Of a stretch of DNA of 64,000 nt, positions 18,988 through 28,279 are shown piece after piece; position 1 is the first letter of the stretch; every line of letters starts with the position of its first letter. A program made the translations under genes and the position numbers. The DNA is taken from assembly GCA_019636565.1 (NCBI GenBank), contig JAHBXG010000013.1:1-64000 (forward strand). Direction: 5' to 3'. The notes under the pieces are model-generated. The model was given only the letters and a program-made list of their open reading frames with translations. It did no database searches and was not told the origin of the DNA. The stretch is from Phycisphaeraceae bacterium (GTDB lineage: Bacteria > Planctomycetota > Phycisphaerae > Phycisphaerales > UBA1924).

Positions 18988-21107
18988 CGCTCGGCTTTGC
19001 GCAACTTGCTCTCGCCCAGTTCACCCCTCCCAAGGCCGACAAACTGCCGCATCAGACCACGGTGCATGGCGTGGTGCTCCAGGACGACTACTTCTGGCTT
19101 CGCGAGCGCGACAACCCCAAGGTGATGACCCTCCTGCGCGCCGAGCGGGCGTACTGCGATCAGTCCATGGCGCACACTGCGGATCGTCAGCAAACGCTCT
19201 ACGACGAGATGCTCGAGCGGATCGAGCAGACTGATATGTCCGTGCCCTATCGGGAGGGTTCGTTCACCTATTACAACCGCACCGAGGAGGGCAAGCCGTA
19301 CAAGATCTACTGCCGCAAGCCGTATCCGGACGGCACGGGAAAGGAACAAGTCATTTTCGATGCCAACGAGGCCGCGGCCGGGAGCCGCAACTTTCGCGTC
19401 GGAACGATCGATATCTCGCCGGACGGACAGGTCGCGGCAATCGCAACCGACAAAGACGGCGAAGAAAAGTACACGGTTGCATTCCGCGATCTGCGGGGCG
19501 ATCACGACCTGCCGGAGAAGCTCGAAGGCGTTTCCGGCGACGTCGCCTGGGCTGCCGATGGACGCACGATCTTTTATACCACGCTTGATGAGGCACACCG
19601 CCCTTACAAGCTCTTCCGCCACGCGCTGATGACCGACCCGGCGGGCGACGCACTCGTGTATCACGAAAAGGACGAAGCGTTCTCGCTCGGCGTCGAGCTT
19701 TCGCGCAGCCAGAAGTTCATCCTTATCGAGTCATCGAGCAAGGACACCAGCGAGTGGCGATTCATGAACGCCAGGCTCGCAAACAACCGGGTAACGATCA
19801 TCGAGCCCCGGCACAAAGGCCACGAGTACTCCGTCGATCATCACGAGAACCGCTTTCTGATCCTGACCAACGACGGCGCACCGAACTTCCGGCTCGTGGA
19901 GGCGCCGCTCGATCAGCCCGGCATGGATACATGGCGTGAATTACTCCCAGGCCGGAGCGATGTGCTGCTCGAGAGCATCGAGGCATTCAAGAATCACCTT
20001 GTCGTCGTTTATCGCCAGGGAGGGCTGCCCCATGTTTCGATCCGAAACTTCGCGGGGTTGAGTCAGGACATTCCGACCACCGAGCCCTCATACGCCATTG
20101 CGCCCGAGATCAACCCCGAGTACGGCGCCAAGCACTTCCGCTATACCTACTCCTCTCCTATCACGCCCACTTCCGTGCATGAAATCGACATGGATTCGGG
20201 AGAGGCCACGCTACTCAAGCAGCAGCCCGTCATCGGATACGACCCGTCGCTCTACGCCGTCGAACTGGCGCAGATCAAAGCCCCGGACGGGCAGCTCGTG
20301 CCCCTCACCATCACGCACAGGAAGGACCTGGTGCGAAACGGCAACGCTCCCGCGCTTCTGACGGGCTATTCCGCCTACGGCTTCTCAGCACGCCCAGCAT
20401 TCTCTAGCGCCGATGTGTCGCTTCTTGACCGGGGTTTCGTACTCGCGGAAGCCCATTCGCGGGGCGGCAGCGACAACGGACGCACCTGGTACGACGACGG
20501 CAAACTGATGCGGAAGAAGAACACGTTCACCGATTTCATCGCGTGCGCGGAGTTCCTTGTCGCGAATCAGTACACATCGCCCGAGCACCTCGCGATCCGG
20601 GGAGGCTCGGCCGGCGGTCTGCTGATGGGCGCCGTGACGACCATGCGACCCGACCTCTTCGAGGTGGTTGTCGCCGAGGTTCCATTCGTCGATGTGATCA
20701 ACACCATGCTCGATCCAACACTTCCGCTCACCATCACCGAGTACGACGAGTGGGGGAACCCGGGAGCCGATCAGGCGGCGTTCGAATACATCCGCAGTTA
20801 TTCGCCCTACGACAACACCCGGCCCGCGAAGTACCCGAGCATCCTCCTCACCAGCGGACTCAACGACCCGCGCGTGAGTTACTGGGAGCCCGCCAAGTGG
20901 GCGCAGCGCCTTCGCGAAAACAACACCGGTGCCAACGAGGTGCTTTTCAAGGTGGAACTCGATGCCGGGCACGGGGGAATGGCCGATCGCTACGCCGCGC
21001 TGCACGAAGAGGCCTTTGTGCAGGCGTTTATCCTCGATCGCCTTCGAGTTCCCGAGCCCGAGCCGCTCGACAAGAAGGCCCAAGAGCGCAAGAAGCGAAA
21101 GAAGTGA
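18963..21107 (+). CDS. Prolyl oligopeptidase family protein (S9A)
   Basis: 714 residues, the normal length for the family, which cleaves short peptides after proline or basic residues. A signal peptide (residues 1-19, ending LALAQ) suggests export. The N-terminal PHQTTVHGVVLQDDYFWLRE pattern and beta-propeller precede an alpha/beta-hydrolase domain with GGSAGG (catalytic Ser549), SGLNDPRVSYWEPAKW containing the Asp, and DAGHGG containing the His. The triad is complete. The start overlaps the preceding membrane-protein gene; no clear Shine-Dalgarno is seen. Confidence 0.94.
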   Translation: MRVFGIIVTLGFAQLALAQFTPPKADKLPHQTTVHGVVLQDDYFWLRERDNPKVMTLLRAERAYCDQSMAHTADRQQTLYDEMLERIEQTDMSVPYREGSFTYYNRTEEGKPYKIYCRKPYPDGTGKEQVIFDANEAAAGSRNFRVGTIDISPDGQVAAIATDKDGEEKYTVAFRDLRGDHDLPEKLEGVSGDVAWAADGRTIFYTTLDEAHRPYKLFRHALMTDPAGDALVYHEKDEAFSLGVELSRSQKFILIESSSKDTSEWRFMNARLANNRVTIIEPRHKGHEYSVDHHENRFLILTNDGAPNFRLVEAPLDQPGMDTWRELLPGRSDVLLESIEAFKNHLVVVYRQGGLPHVSIRNFAGLSQDIPTTEPSYAIAPEINPEYGAKHFRYTYSSPITPTSVHEIDMDSGEATLLKQQPVIGYDPSLYAVELAQIKAPDGQLVPLTITHRKDLVRNGNAPALLTGYSAYGFSARPAFSSADVSLLDRGFVLAEAHSRGGSDNGRTWYDDGKLMRKKNTFTDFIACAEFLVANQYTSPEHLAIRGGSAGGLLMGAVTTMRPDLFEVVVAEVPFVDVINTMLDPTLPLTITEYDEWGNPGADQAAFEYIRSYSPYDNTRPAKYPSILLTSGLNDPRVSYWEPAKWAQRLRENNTGANEVLFKVELDAGHGGMADRYAALHEEAFVQAFILDRLRVPEPEPLDKKAQERKKRKK

Positions 21108-21183
21108 GCGAAGACTACGGGACGACGCGCAGGAAATAGGTCCTTGGGGACTCATGGGTCCCATCGAACCCAATTACTTTCGC

Positions 21184-21894
21184 CTACTTCAGATCAAACA
21201 GCAGGACTTCCGAAAGGCTCTTCCCGGTGAGCGTAATCGAGCGTTCGTCCTCGACCGCCGCGCCGTCGCCTGTTTTCATCTCGTGCCCATTGAGTTCGAT
21301 CGTGCCATCGACCACCTGAACATACGCGCCGCGTCCGGGCGCCAGGGCGTGCGACACGCTCTTCCCGGGCGACAAAAGCGTGGCGAAGAGTGAAGCATCC
21401 TGGTGGATCTTCAGCCCCGCGCCTCCCGTTTCGCTCGAGACCAGCAACGCCAGTTTGTCGCGCTTTTCGGCCTCCGGTACGTCCCGCTGCGCGTACGACG
21501 GCGCGTGCCCTTCCTTGTCCGGGAAAATCCAGATCTGGAGCAGACGCATCGCCTCGGTCTTTGACGGATTGAACTCGCTGTGGGTCACGCCCGTGCCGGC
21601 AGACATGACCTGCACGCTGCCCGCGCCGCTCTCGTGGGCATGCGATTTCTCGTCGCCCATCCAGTCCTTGTGAGCCAGCCGGCCCGACACGATGTACGAG
21701 ATGATCTCCATGTTCTCGTGCGGGTGGGGCTCGAACCCGCCGCCCCCGGCCACGAAGTCGTCGTTGATCACCCGCAAGGTGCGGAAATGGGTGTTCGCCC
21801 GGTCGATGTAGCGCCCGAAACTGAACGAATGCCACGAATCCAGCCAGCTCCACTTGGTGTGTCCTCTGGTTGCCGCATCACGAATCCTGATCAT
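21184..21894 (-). CDS. Pirin family protein
   Basis: A 236-residue bicupin of the pirin / quercetin 2,3-dioxygenase-like (YhhW) group. The metal-binding set is visible in GGFEPHPHENMEIISY and in AGTGVTHSEFNPS. The N-terminus MIRIRDAATRGHTKWSWLDSWHSFSFGRY is typical. The ATG at 21894 has AAGGAAGGG upstream. Quercetinase activity or a redox-sensing role are both described for the family; nothing here decides. It converges on the prolyl oligopeptidase gene. Confidence 0.94.
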   Translation of the reverse strand: MIRIRDAATRGHTKWSWLDSWHSFSFGRYIDRANTHFRTLRVINDDFVAGGGGFEPHPHENMEIISYIVSGRLAHKDWMGDEKSHAHESGAGSVQVMSAGTGVTHSEFNPSKTEAMRLLQIWIFPDKEGHAPSYAQRDVPEAEKRDKLALLVSSETGGAGLKIHQDASLFATLLSPGKSVSHALAPGRGAYVQVVDGTIELNGHEMKTGDGAAVEDERSITLTGKSLSEVLLFDLK

Positions 21895-22197
21895 GGTCCA
21901 AACCCTTCCTTTCGATCCAGCGCGGGCACCGATCACGCCCGCGCCATCCTTCGATGAACGGCGATGCAGACCGATTCGAGCCGCCACCCAAAAAGTCCTA
22001 TAACCAAAAAGGTGTCAGACAGGCAATTCCTATCCGTCCCCGTATCCGGAGTCCTACGGAGTTTGTTCATGATCACTAACATTTTGTTTTCTGCATGAAA
22101 CAAAGCGGATTCCGCTTCGTAGTATGAAGTGGTGTCGCACGACCGCGCCGCGCTCCCCGGAGGGAATCCCGCGGCCAACGGGGTTGTGAGAAAATCC
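21895..22197. other. Intergenic region without a gene
   Basis: About 300 bases between the divergent pirin and Gly/Tyr-rich protein genes. It is less GC-rich than its surroundings (stretches such as TAACATTTTGTTTTCTGC). It contains one palindrome, noted separately, and presumably both promoters. Confidence 0.55.
22103..22117. repeat. Short palindrome, possible operator
   Basis: AAGCGGA-T-TCCGCTT, a perfect 7-base inverted repeat about 80 bases upstream of the 22198 ATG. The size and place fit a repressor site, but no regulator is linked to it. Confidence 0.3.
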
Positions 22198-23301
22198 ATG
22201 AACAGCCAATTCGTTCCCAAGGTGTCCCGCACCGGCGATCGCTCGCGCAATTCCCGCACTTCTTCAACAACTCGCGTCTTGCTGGCCTGCGCAGGGCTTG
22301 CCGTGCTCGCGCCACTCGCGATCGCTGGCGGAGGACGAGGTGGGGGTGGTGGCAATTGGGGAGGCGGCAACGGAGGCACGCGCTGGGGTGTTTCTGTGGG
22401 AGTCGCGAGCGGTGGAACATTCGTCGGTGGCAGTTACAGCAACGGCTTCTACGGGGGCGGCGGTCGCGGCTATTGCGCACCCGTGCGACCCTTCTGCGGG
22501 CCGGTTGTTCGCCCATACTGCCCACCCGCGTTCTACGGCCGACCCGCGTATGTGGGAGGGTTCTATAGCGGGTATCGCTCGTATTGCGCGCCCGTCGTCG
22601 CGCCGTGCGTGCCGGCGTACTTGCCACCGGTGTACGTTGCGCCGAGTTCCTACGTCGTGAATCAGCCATCGGTGAGCGTGGGGCTGGGAATCGCCGGCAG
22701 CAACGGGGGCGGCTTTTTCTCGTATTCATCTTCGCCGGTTGTGACGACTTCGTATTCGGCGCCGGTGTATGCCGCGGCGCAGCCGGTGGTGTATTCGCCA
22801 CCGTCGCAGGTTGTGACGTTTGTGAACCCAAATCCGACGATCGTGGAAACCTCGGCTCCGCAGGCGCAGGTGGCGCAGCAGTCGGCGCCTCCTGCTCAGC
22901 AGCAGGGTCCGGCAACGGTGTTCCGATCGGGTGGCGCGTCGGGAGCGCTGGATCGTGCTCAGACCCCGACCTCGATTATCAGCGTTGTGAAGGCTGAGTC
23001 GGGCGATGCCCGGGCGGATGCCGCGGAATCGTTTCTGGGAAGGACTCCGTCGCAGGCGTGGCCGGTGACATTCGAGGGCATTCAGGAAGTCGGTGGCGTC
23101 AAGGAGATTCGCTGCCGCACGATCGATTCGCTGAGCAGCGGCTACAAGCCCACGATCATCGTGCGCGGCGCCGGAGACTCGAATATGCCGCCGCGCCAGG
23201 CACGGGGCTTTGTGACCGGGCGCGTAGCGGCGATCAGTGTGGATGATCCGGCCTATCCGGGAGGATTGATTGTGATCGACGACAGTTGGATCAAATGGTA
23301 A
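22198..23301 (+). CDS. Secreted Gly/Tyr/Pro-rich low-complexity protein, unknown function
   Basis: 367 residues. A basic N-terminus and a hydrophobic signal segment (residues ~26-43) precede a Gly-rich run, then repeats rich in Tyr, Pro, Cys and Val (such as YCAPVRPFCGPVVRPYC) up to ~residue 165, a Ser/Gln/Pro linker, and a folded C-terminal domain of ~110 residues ending SVDDPAYPGGLIVIDDSWIKW. The Cys/Tyr-rich repeats resemble structural wall or spore-coat proteins. The ATG at 22198 was chosen because the upstream 23 codons are not signal-like. No function can be assigned. Confidence 0.8.
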   Translation: MNSQFVPKVSRTGDRSRNSRTSSTTRVLLACAGLAVLAPLAIAGGGRGGGGGNWGGGNGGTRWGVSVGVASGGTFVGGSYSNGFYGGGGRGYCAPVRPFCGPVVRPYCPPAFYGRPAYVGGFYSGYRSYCAPVVAPCVPAYLPPVYVAPSSYVVNQPSVSVGLGIAGSNGGGFFSYSSSPVVTTSYSAPVYAAAQPVVYSPPSQVVTFVNPNPTIVETSAPQAQVAQQSAPPAQQQGPATVFRSGGASGALDRAQTPTSIISVVKAESGDARADAAESFLGRTPSQAWPVTFEGIQEVGGVKEIRCRTIDSLSSGYKPTIIVRGAGDSNMPPRQARGFVTGRVAAISVDDPAYPGGLIVIDDSWIKW

Positions 23302-23306
23302 TTCCT

Positions 23307-23377
23307 GTTCGTCACGACCCGGCGAGGGGCGTGAATCCGATGACTGCGGTCAAAGCCCCTGGCACATCGTGACGAAC
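23307..23377. other. 71-base stem-loop with 11-base perfect arms
   Basis: GTTCGTCACGA (23307-23317) pairs with TCGTGACGAAC (23367-23377); inside, AGGGGC pairs with GCCCCT. It begins 6 bases after the stop of the Gly/Tyr-rich gene and lies before the terminator. It may stabilise the mRNA 3' end or be a small insertion. Confidence 0.6.
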
Positions 23378-23418
23378 ACAAGGTTTCATCGTGCGTATGT
23401 TCGCGCGAGTTTCTGACG

Positions 23419-23454
23419 CACCCGGCGGTTCTCTCGACCCGTCGGGTGTTTTTC
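23419..23454 (+). terminator. Terminator between convergent genes
   Basis: CACCCG ... CGGGTG stem with a ~18-base loop, followed by TTTTTC. It ends the plus-strand Gly/Tyr-rich gene 10 bases before the stop of the convergent glycosyltransferase-HAD gene. Confidence 0.7.
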
Positions 23455-23463
23455 TGCGGCGAG

Positions 23464-25158
23464 TTATTTGGGCTGGTGAGCGAGAAGCAGATCGCAGAAC
23501 TCGCGGAGCGCTCCCCGGCCGCCGTTGTGCGAGAGGACGAGTGTGTCGGCGCGATTGAGCCGGGGCAGCACGTCCGGGTGGGCGTCGGCTACCAGGACGG
23601 GGAGGCCGACCCAGGAGAGCGGGCCGAGGTCGTTGGTGTCGTTGCCGATGTAGGCGATCTGGCGTGGCTGGAGCGAGCGATCGGCCGCGAGTTTCTGCAG
23701 CGTGGGGAGTTTGTCGTCGATGCCCTGCAGGCATTCGAGTTTGAGTTTCCTGCACCGGGCGGCAACGACGGGGTTTACCTCTTTGCTCAACACGAAGATG
23801 GACATGCCCGACTTGCGGAGCAGTTCCAATCCCATACCGTCCCCCCTTGAGCAAAACACGGCTTCGTTTCCATCCTGCGTGGTGAGCACGCGATTGTCGG
23901 TGAAGACGCCGTCGAAATCGCAGACCAGCAGGCGGATATCGGAAAGGCGCGCGATCGGGTTGGGCCGGGCGCGGGCGACGGCGTGCCCGAGCGCGTGGGC
24001 CTGAAGATGGCGCGGGGCGACATGCTCGATGGTCAGTTGCGTGTGGATGAAGCGGGCGGCACCGGCGCCGAGGGTCTGGCGCCAGTCTTCATCCTGCAAA
24101 AGGCCTTCGATGGTTTGAGCGAAAGCTTCGGGCTCGGGCTGCACGCGGATACCGGTGACGCCGGTTTGCACAAGATCACGCAGGCCGCGGATATCGGCGA
24201 CGACGATGGGCGCGCCGGTGCTCATGGCGTCCAGAAGTGCGCGGGGCTGGTTCTCAAGCGCTGAAGCGTCGGCGTAGAGCGTGCATTTGGCCATCGATTC
24301 CAGCACGCGCGCGTGGCTGGTCCAGCCCTGGAAGACGGTATTGACCCCGAGTTCGCTGGCAAGCCCGCGGAGCGATTGGCTCTGGTCGCCCTCGCCCACG
24401 ATTTCGAGCGTGACTTCCCGGCAGAGCGGTTCGGGAAGCATCGAAATAGCGCGGAGAAGGATATCGACGCGCTTGCGCGAGATGAGCGGGCCACAAAAGA
24501 GAATGTGATTCTTGACGCGAGGGGTTTCGGTCAGTTCACGGGGCGTGAGCACGTGTCCGGGCACAATGGCGCTGCGAGAGATGTTGATCCCTTCGCGCCA
24601 GCAGAGATCATCGACCATGGATTCGGTGGTGCCGATGACGAGATCGGAGCAGCGGAGGAGTCTGGATTCGAGTGCCGCGGCGTCGGCCGCTTCGCGTGAA
24701 TCGCCGCCGGGATCGTGCGCGAAGAAGCGGGAGGGGATGGACGAGCCACGGGCGATGAGGGCGGTCTGGACTCCCGCCATGCGAAGTCGGGAGGCGATGG
24801 AGATGGGCGCCTGGCCGGCGAGCAAGTCGTCGGTGACAACGGTGGCAGACTTGATGCTGGGCGCGATGCGACTGACGGCGCGGGTCAGGCTGGCCGCATC
24901 GGTGTGATCGAGGGCGACGATCTCGGCATTGAAGCCGACCCGATCGGCGAGTTTCTGGTCTTCGTCCCCGGCCGCGGTGACGAGGAACATCTTGCGATAG
25001 CCGGCGGCAAGCGCCCGGTAGAGCGCGAGTTCGCGGTCGAGGGTGCCGGTCTGGGCCCAGTAGCGGAGGGAATGCGTGCGACCGAGTACGACGACGAGGG
25101 CATCGGCAACGGGCTTGGTGCCAGGGTGGGCTTCGGAGTTGGCCGGAGTGGAACTCAT
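23464..25158 (-). CDS. Fusion of GT4-type glycosyltransferase and KdsC/NeuA-C-type HAD phosphatase
   Basis: 564 residues in one frame. Residues ~20-395 are a GT-B glycosyltransferase (donor half with FCGPLISRKRVDILL, VGEGDQ, VFQGW and SALENQPRALLDAMSTGAP). Residues ~405-560 are a HAD phosphatase of the KdsC group: motif I D-F-D-G-V-F-T-D from Asp414, then SRGDGMGLELLRKSG, QGIDDKLPTLQKLA and GNDTNDLGPLSWVGLPV. KdsC removes phosphate from 3-deoxy-octulosonate 8-phosphate; related domains close CMP-sialic-acid synthases. The fusion suggests one polypeptide matures a nonulosonate-type sugar and acts in glycan assembly. It is divergent from the nucleotidyltransferase-kinase gene 182 bases away. 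Confidence 0.88.
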   Translation of the reverse strand: MSSTPANSEAHPGTKPVADALVVVLGRTHSLRYWAQTGTLDRELALYRALAAGYRKMFLVTAAGDEDQKLADRVGFNAEIVALDHTDAASLTRAVSRIAPSIKSATVVTDDLLAGQAPISIASRLRMAGVQTALIARGSSIPSRFFAHDPGGDSREAADAAALESRLLRCSDLVIGTTESMVDDLCWREGINISRSAIVPGHVLTPRELTETPRVKNHILFCGPLISRKRVDILLRAISMLPEPLCREVTLEIVGEGDQSQSLRGLASELGVNTVFQGWTSHARVLESMAKCTLYADASALENQPRALLDAMSTGAPIVVADIRGLRDLVQTGVTGIRVQPEPEAFAQTIEGLLQDEDWRQTLGAGAARFIHTQLTIEHVAPRHLQAHALGHAVARARPNPIARLSDIRLLVCDFDGVFTDNRVLTTQDGNEAVFCSRGDGMGLELLRKSGMSIFVLSKEVNPVVAARCRKLKLECLQGIDDKLPTLQKLAADRSLQPRQIAYIGNDTNDLGPLSWVGLPVLVADAHPDVLPRLNRADTLVLSHNGGRGALREFCDLLLAHQPK

Positions 25159-25340
25159 CGAAAGCGTCGAACGGTCGGAAGCGGGATTGGTTGGTCAATC
25201 AGCGAAATGAACGCTCCCCAATGCTTTGGAATATCGGAAGTTGGGGCGGGGGTAGGCAAGGCTTGTTTGCGGCTTGGGCGAGGTTCGCGGGCGTCTCAAA
25301 GTCGCTCAGGTGAGAGGCCCGGAGAGCCGATAACCAGAGG

Positions 25341-27053
25341 GTGAGCGTAACCGACCCCAGCCGTTCGGGCCAGCCCGTCAAAACAGCCTCCGACGCCTCG
25401 TCGCCGGAGGGGAGGCGGCCGTGGCCGTCGTTTGTGCGCGGCATCGTCACTCGAGAGCAACTGACCACGCTCCGCGCCATGCTGCGCGAAGCGGGGCTGA
25501 GGCTTGTGCAATGCCACGGCTGCTTCGACATCGTCCATCCGGGGCACATCCGGCACCTGAGACAAGCCAAGAGCCTGGGTGATGTGCTGTTGGTGAGCAT
25601 CACGGGTGACGACACGATGAAGAAGGGGACGGGGCGGCCGCTGATCCCGCAAGAACTGCGCGCGGACAACCTCGCGGCGCTCGACTTTGTGGACTTTGTC
25701 TTTGTGGAGTCCGGGCCGACGGCGGCGGACCTGCTCGCGTGGGTGCAGCCCGATGTGTATGTGAAGGGCAAGGAATACGAGTTCAATAACGATCCGCGCT
25801 TCGCGGCGGAGCGGTCGACGGTGGAGCGACACGGCGGGCGGGTGGTTTTCAGTTCGGGCGATGTGGTTTTCTCGTCGAGCGCACTGATCGCGGCGATGGA
25901 GCAATCGGTCGATCCGTTCCATGCACGGCTGGCGCAACTGACCCAATCACCCGAACTCGAGATGGGGTCGCTGGGAGATGTGCTCTCGCAGATGCGGGGC
26001 AAGCGCCTGATGGTGGTGGGGGAGACGATCGTTGATACGTACACCATGTGCGATCGGCCGGACGTCGCGGGCGAAAGCCCGGTGATGACGCTTCGGCCTC
26101 TCGAGCAGCGGAGATACGACGGGGGCGCGGCGATTATCGCGCGTCACGCGGCGGCGCTCGGCGCTCATCCGGTGCTGGTGACCGTGCTGCCCGAAACCGC
26201 CGAGGGGCGTTCGCTGGCAGCGCGATTGAACGCCGAGGGAATCGAGGTGCGCTCGCTGCCTCTAGGTGGACGCATGCCCGAGAAGCAGCGGTTCCTGGTC
26301 GGCACGCAGAAGATGGTGAAGATCGATCAGGTGGAGCCGTACGTGCTGGACGCAGCTCAGCAGCGGGCGCTGGTGGCGCTCGCCGCGAGTGCCGCGGGTC
26401 CTTCGTGCGACGTGGCGATCATCGCGGATTTCGGGCTTGGTCTGTTCACGCCCACCTTGACGGCTGAGATGTGCGGTGCGCTGCGGCCCTCGGTGGGCGT
26501 TCTCAGCGGCGATGTCAGCGGGCGGCGATCAAATCTGATGGCAATGAGCGGCATGGATCTGCTCTGCCCGAGCGAAAACGAACTGCGGGACGCGACGCGG
26601 CAACTGAGCGAGGGGCTTCCCGCGGCGACCTGGTCGCTCTTGGAATCGACCCGCACGAAGAATGCGATCGTCACGCTGGGGGGCGACGGACTGATAGCGT
26701 TCGATCGGCTCGCGATCGACTCGGAGAACGCGATCGAAGATGGCTCGTTCTCGCGCCGGTTGCGGAGCGAGCACGTGCCAGCTCTGTCGCCGATGGCGAT
26801 GGACGCGCTGGGGTGCGGCGATGCGCTGCTGACCACTGCTTCGCTCGCGCTGGCGACGGGATGCGGGCTGCTGCCGGCGGCGTTCCTGGGCGCGTGTGCC
26901 GCGGGAGTGCAGGTGCAGCGGCTGGGAAATCTGCCGGTTTCGGCGAGCGAGATTCGCAAGATGGCGGCGCGGGTGCATGGGGCGCACCTGACGTTTGCAA
27001 CGCCCGAGGCACTGGAAGCACGGGGGCTCGGATCTCGTCGGGCGGTGGGATGA
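25341..27053 (+). CDS. Bifunctional nucleotidyltransferase-PfkB kinase (HldE-like, domains reversed)
   Basis: 570 residues. An N-terminal cytidylyltransferase-like domain carries C-F-D-I-V-H-P-G-H (residues 61-69), TGDDTMKKGTGRPL and YVKGKEYE. A PfkB/ribokinase domain follows (MRGKRLMVVGETIVDTYT near residue 220, D-A-L-G-C-G-D at ~490). In E. coli HldE, which makes ADP-heptose for lipopolysaccharide, the kinase comes first and the adenylyltransferase second; here the order is reversed. The likely job is phosphorylation and nucleotide activation of a heptose-like sugar. The GTG at 25341 was taken because the frame opens there. The Gly/Ala position of GAGD is Cys (GCGD), still compatible with activity. 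Confidence 0.9.
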   Translation: MSVTDPSRSGQPVKTASDASSPEGRRPWPSFVRGIVTREQLTTLRAMLREAGLRLVQCHGCFDIVHPGHIRHLRQAKSLGDVLLVSITGDDTMKKGTGRPLIPQELRADNLAALDFVDFVFVESGPTAADLLAWVQPDVYVKGKEYEFNNDPRFAAERSTVERHGGRVVFSSGDVVFSSSALIAAMEQSVDPFHARLAQLTQSPELEMGSLGDVLSQMRGKRLMVVGETIVDTYTMCDRPDVAGESPVMTLRPLEQRRYDGGAAIIARHAAALGAHPVLVTVLPETAEGRSLAARLNAEGIEVRSLPLGGRMPEKQRFLVGTQKMVKIDQVEPYVLDAAQQRALVALAASAAGPSCDVAIIADFGLGLFTPTLTAEMCGALRPSVGVLSGDVSGRRSNLMAMSGMDLLCPSENELRDATRQLSEGLPAATWSLLESTRTKNAIVTLGGDGLIAFDRLAIDSENAIEDGSFSRRLRSEHVPALSPMAMDALGCGDALLTTASLALATGCGLLPAAFLGACAAGVQVQRLGNLPVSASEIRKMAARVHGAHLTFATPEALEARGLGSRRAVG

Positions 27054-27163
27054 ATCAGGCGAAAGGTGAGAGCGAACTCGGAGTGGCGGAGGGTGCGGAG
27101 TTGCGCGGAGAAGAGATTAGAGACTAGAGAGTAAAGAAACGCGGGCGAGATCGATTCGAAGCG

Positions 27164-28276
27164 ATGATCACGTATGTTGTTCCAACACGAAACCGGCCGG
27201 ATGTTCTGCGCGAGACGCTGCGAGGTATCGAAGCGCTCGGAGACCACGCGCGGTCGGGCGGGGCCGAGGTTATCGTGGTGGACAATGCTTCGGAGCCCGC
27301 GGCAAATGTGCCCAGGGCCCTTGCGAACGGCGTGACGATCGACCTGGTGAGGCGGACGCAGAATGAGGGCGCTTCGGCTCGGAATTTTGCGGCGCTGCAC
27401 GCCGACCCGGCGAGCGACTGGATCGTTATGCTCGACGATGATTCGTACCCGCTCGATTTGAACTTTGTCGAGAGCCTGCAAGGGCAGCCCCGCGATGTGG
27501 GTGCGGTGAGCGCCGACATTTTTCTTGGGGCTTCGCCCGAGGCGATTACGGGGCGTGAACAGGGCGGTTTGCCGGAGGTGTTCATCGGCTGCGGCGTGGC
27601 GATCCGGCGTTCGCTCTTTGTCGCACTCGGCGGCTACGACCACCGGTTCAACTACTACGCCGAGGAGTACGACCTTGCGGCGAGAATCCTGCTCGCCGGG
27701 TACCGCGTGGTCTTTGATCAGTCGTTCCGCGTGCTTCACCGCAAGGTGACGACCGGGCGCGACATGAACACGATCCTCTCGCGCCTGGTGCGCAACAACG
27801 GGTGGGTGATGCAGCGGTACGCGCCGGAGCCCGTGCGGCGCGAGCAGATTCGATCGATGCGTCAGCGCTACCGGCAGATCGCGGAGATGGAGAACGCTCT
27901 GAGCGGATTCTCAATCGGCCTGCGTGAGCTGGCGCGAACGATCGGCCGGCAGCCCCGGACGCCGATGAGCATGGAGCTCTGGAAGCGCTTCACGGGTCGG
28001 GCGGCGGTTCGCGAGGGCCTGGCGTGGAATCTCGCGCTCCGGGGTGTGCGGTCGGCGGCACTTGTCGAGGAAGGAAAGAACGCGCCAGAGATTCGCGCCG
28101 CGATGTGCGAACTCGGGATCGCGGAAGTGCCTCCGGATCGAGCCGAGGCGCTCGTCGTCGGCACGCTTTCGCCGGGCCCGATGCTGGATGCGCAGGAAAG
28201 ACTGGCTCACGATCCGCGCGTGGTCACGCCGTGGAGAGTGGGGAATCAGGCGTCGGCGCTTCCGCGTGCGGCCTGA
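27164..28276 (+). CDS. Glycosyltransferase family 2
   Basis: 370 residues. The GT-A start MITYVVPTRNRPDVLRETL, VIVVDNAS, the metal-binding D-D-D-S in WIVMLDDDSYPLD and the acceptor region GGYDHRFNYYAEEYDLAARILLAGY define an inverting GT2. After residue ~290 a C-terminal extension follows with an NAD-like or regulatory look (EIRAAMCELGIAEVPPDRAEAL). It lies 110 bases after the nucleotidyltransferase-kinase in the same direction and completes a small surface-glycan cluster. Its stop is 3 bases from the stop of the convergent gene, with no terminator between. Confidence 0.9.
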   Translation: MITYVVPTRNRPDVLRETLRGIEALGDHARSGGAEVIVVDNASEPAANVPRALANGVTIDLVRRTQNEGASARNFAALHADPASDWIVMLDDDSYPLDLNFVESLQGQPRDVGAVSADIFLGASPEAITGREQGGLPEVFIGCGVAIRRSLFVALGGYDHRFNYYAEEYDLAARILLAGYRVVFDQSFRVLHRKVTTGRDMNTILSRLVRNNGWVMQRYAPEPVRREQIRSMRQRYRQIAEMENALSGFSIGLRELARTIGRQPRTPMSMELWKRFTGRAAVREGLAWNLALRGVRSAALVEEGKNAPEIRAAMCELGIAEVPPDRAEALVVGTLSPGPMLDAQERLAHDPRVVTPWRVGNQASALPRAA

Positions 28277-28279
28277 TGC

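Noticed and set aside
21715..21760. GGTTCGA-like T-loop motif suggesting a tRNA
   Set aside because: It encodes the conserved GGFEPHPHENMEI block of pirin, and no acceptor or anticodon arm can be formed.
27049..27127. A 25-codon frame starting at the stop of the nucleotidyltransferase-kinase gene
   Set aside because: The sequence is low-complexity (GGAG/GCGGAG repeats) and without features; treated as intergenic.
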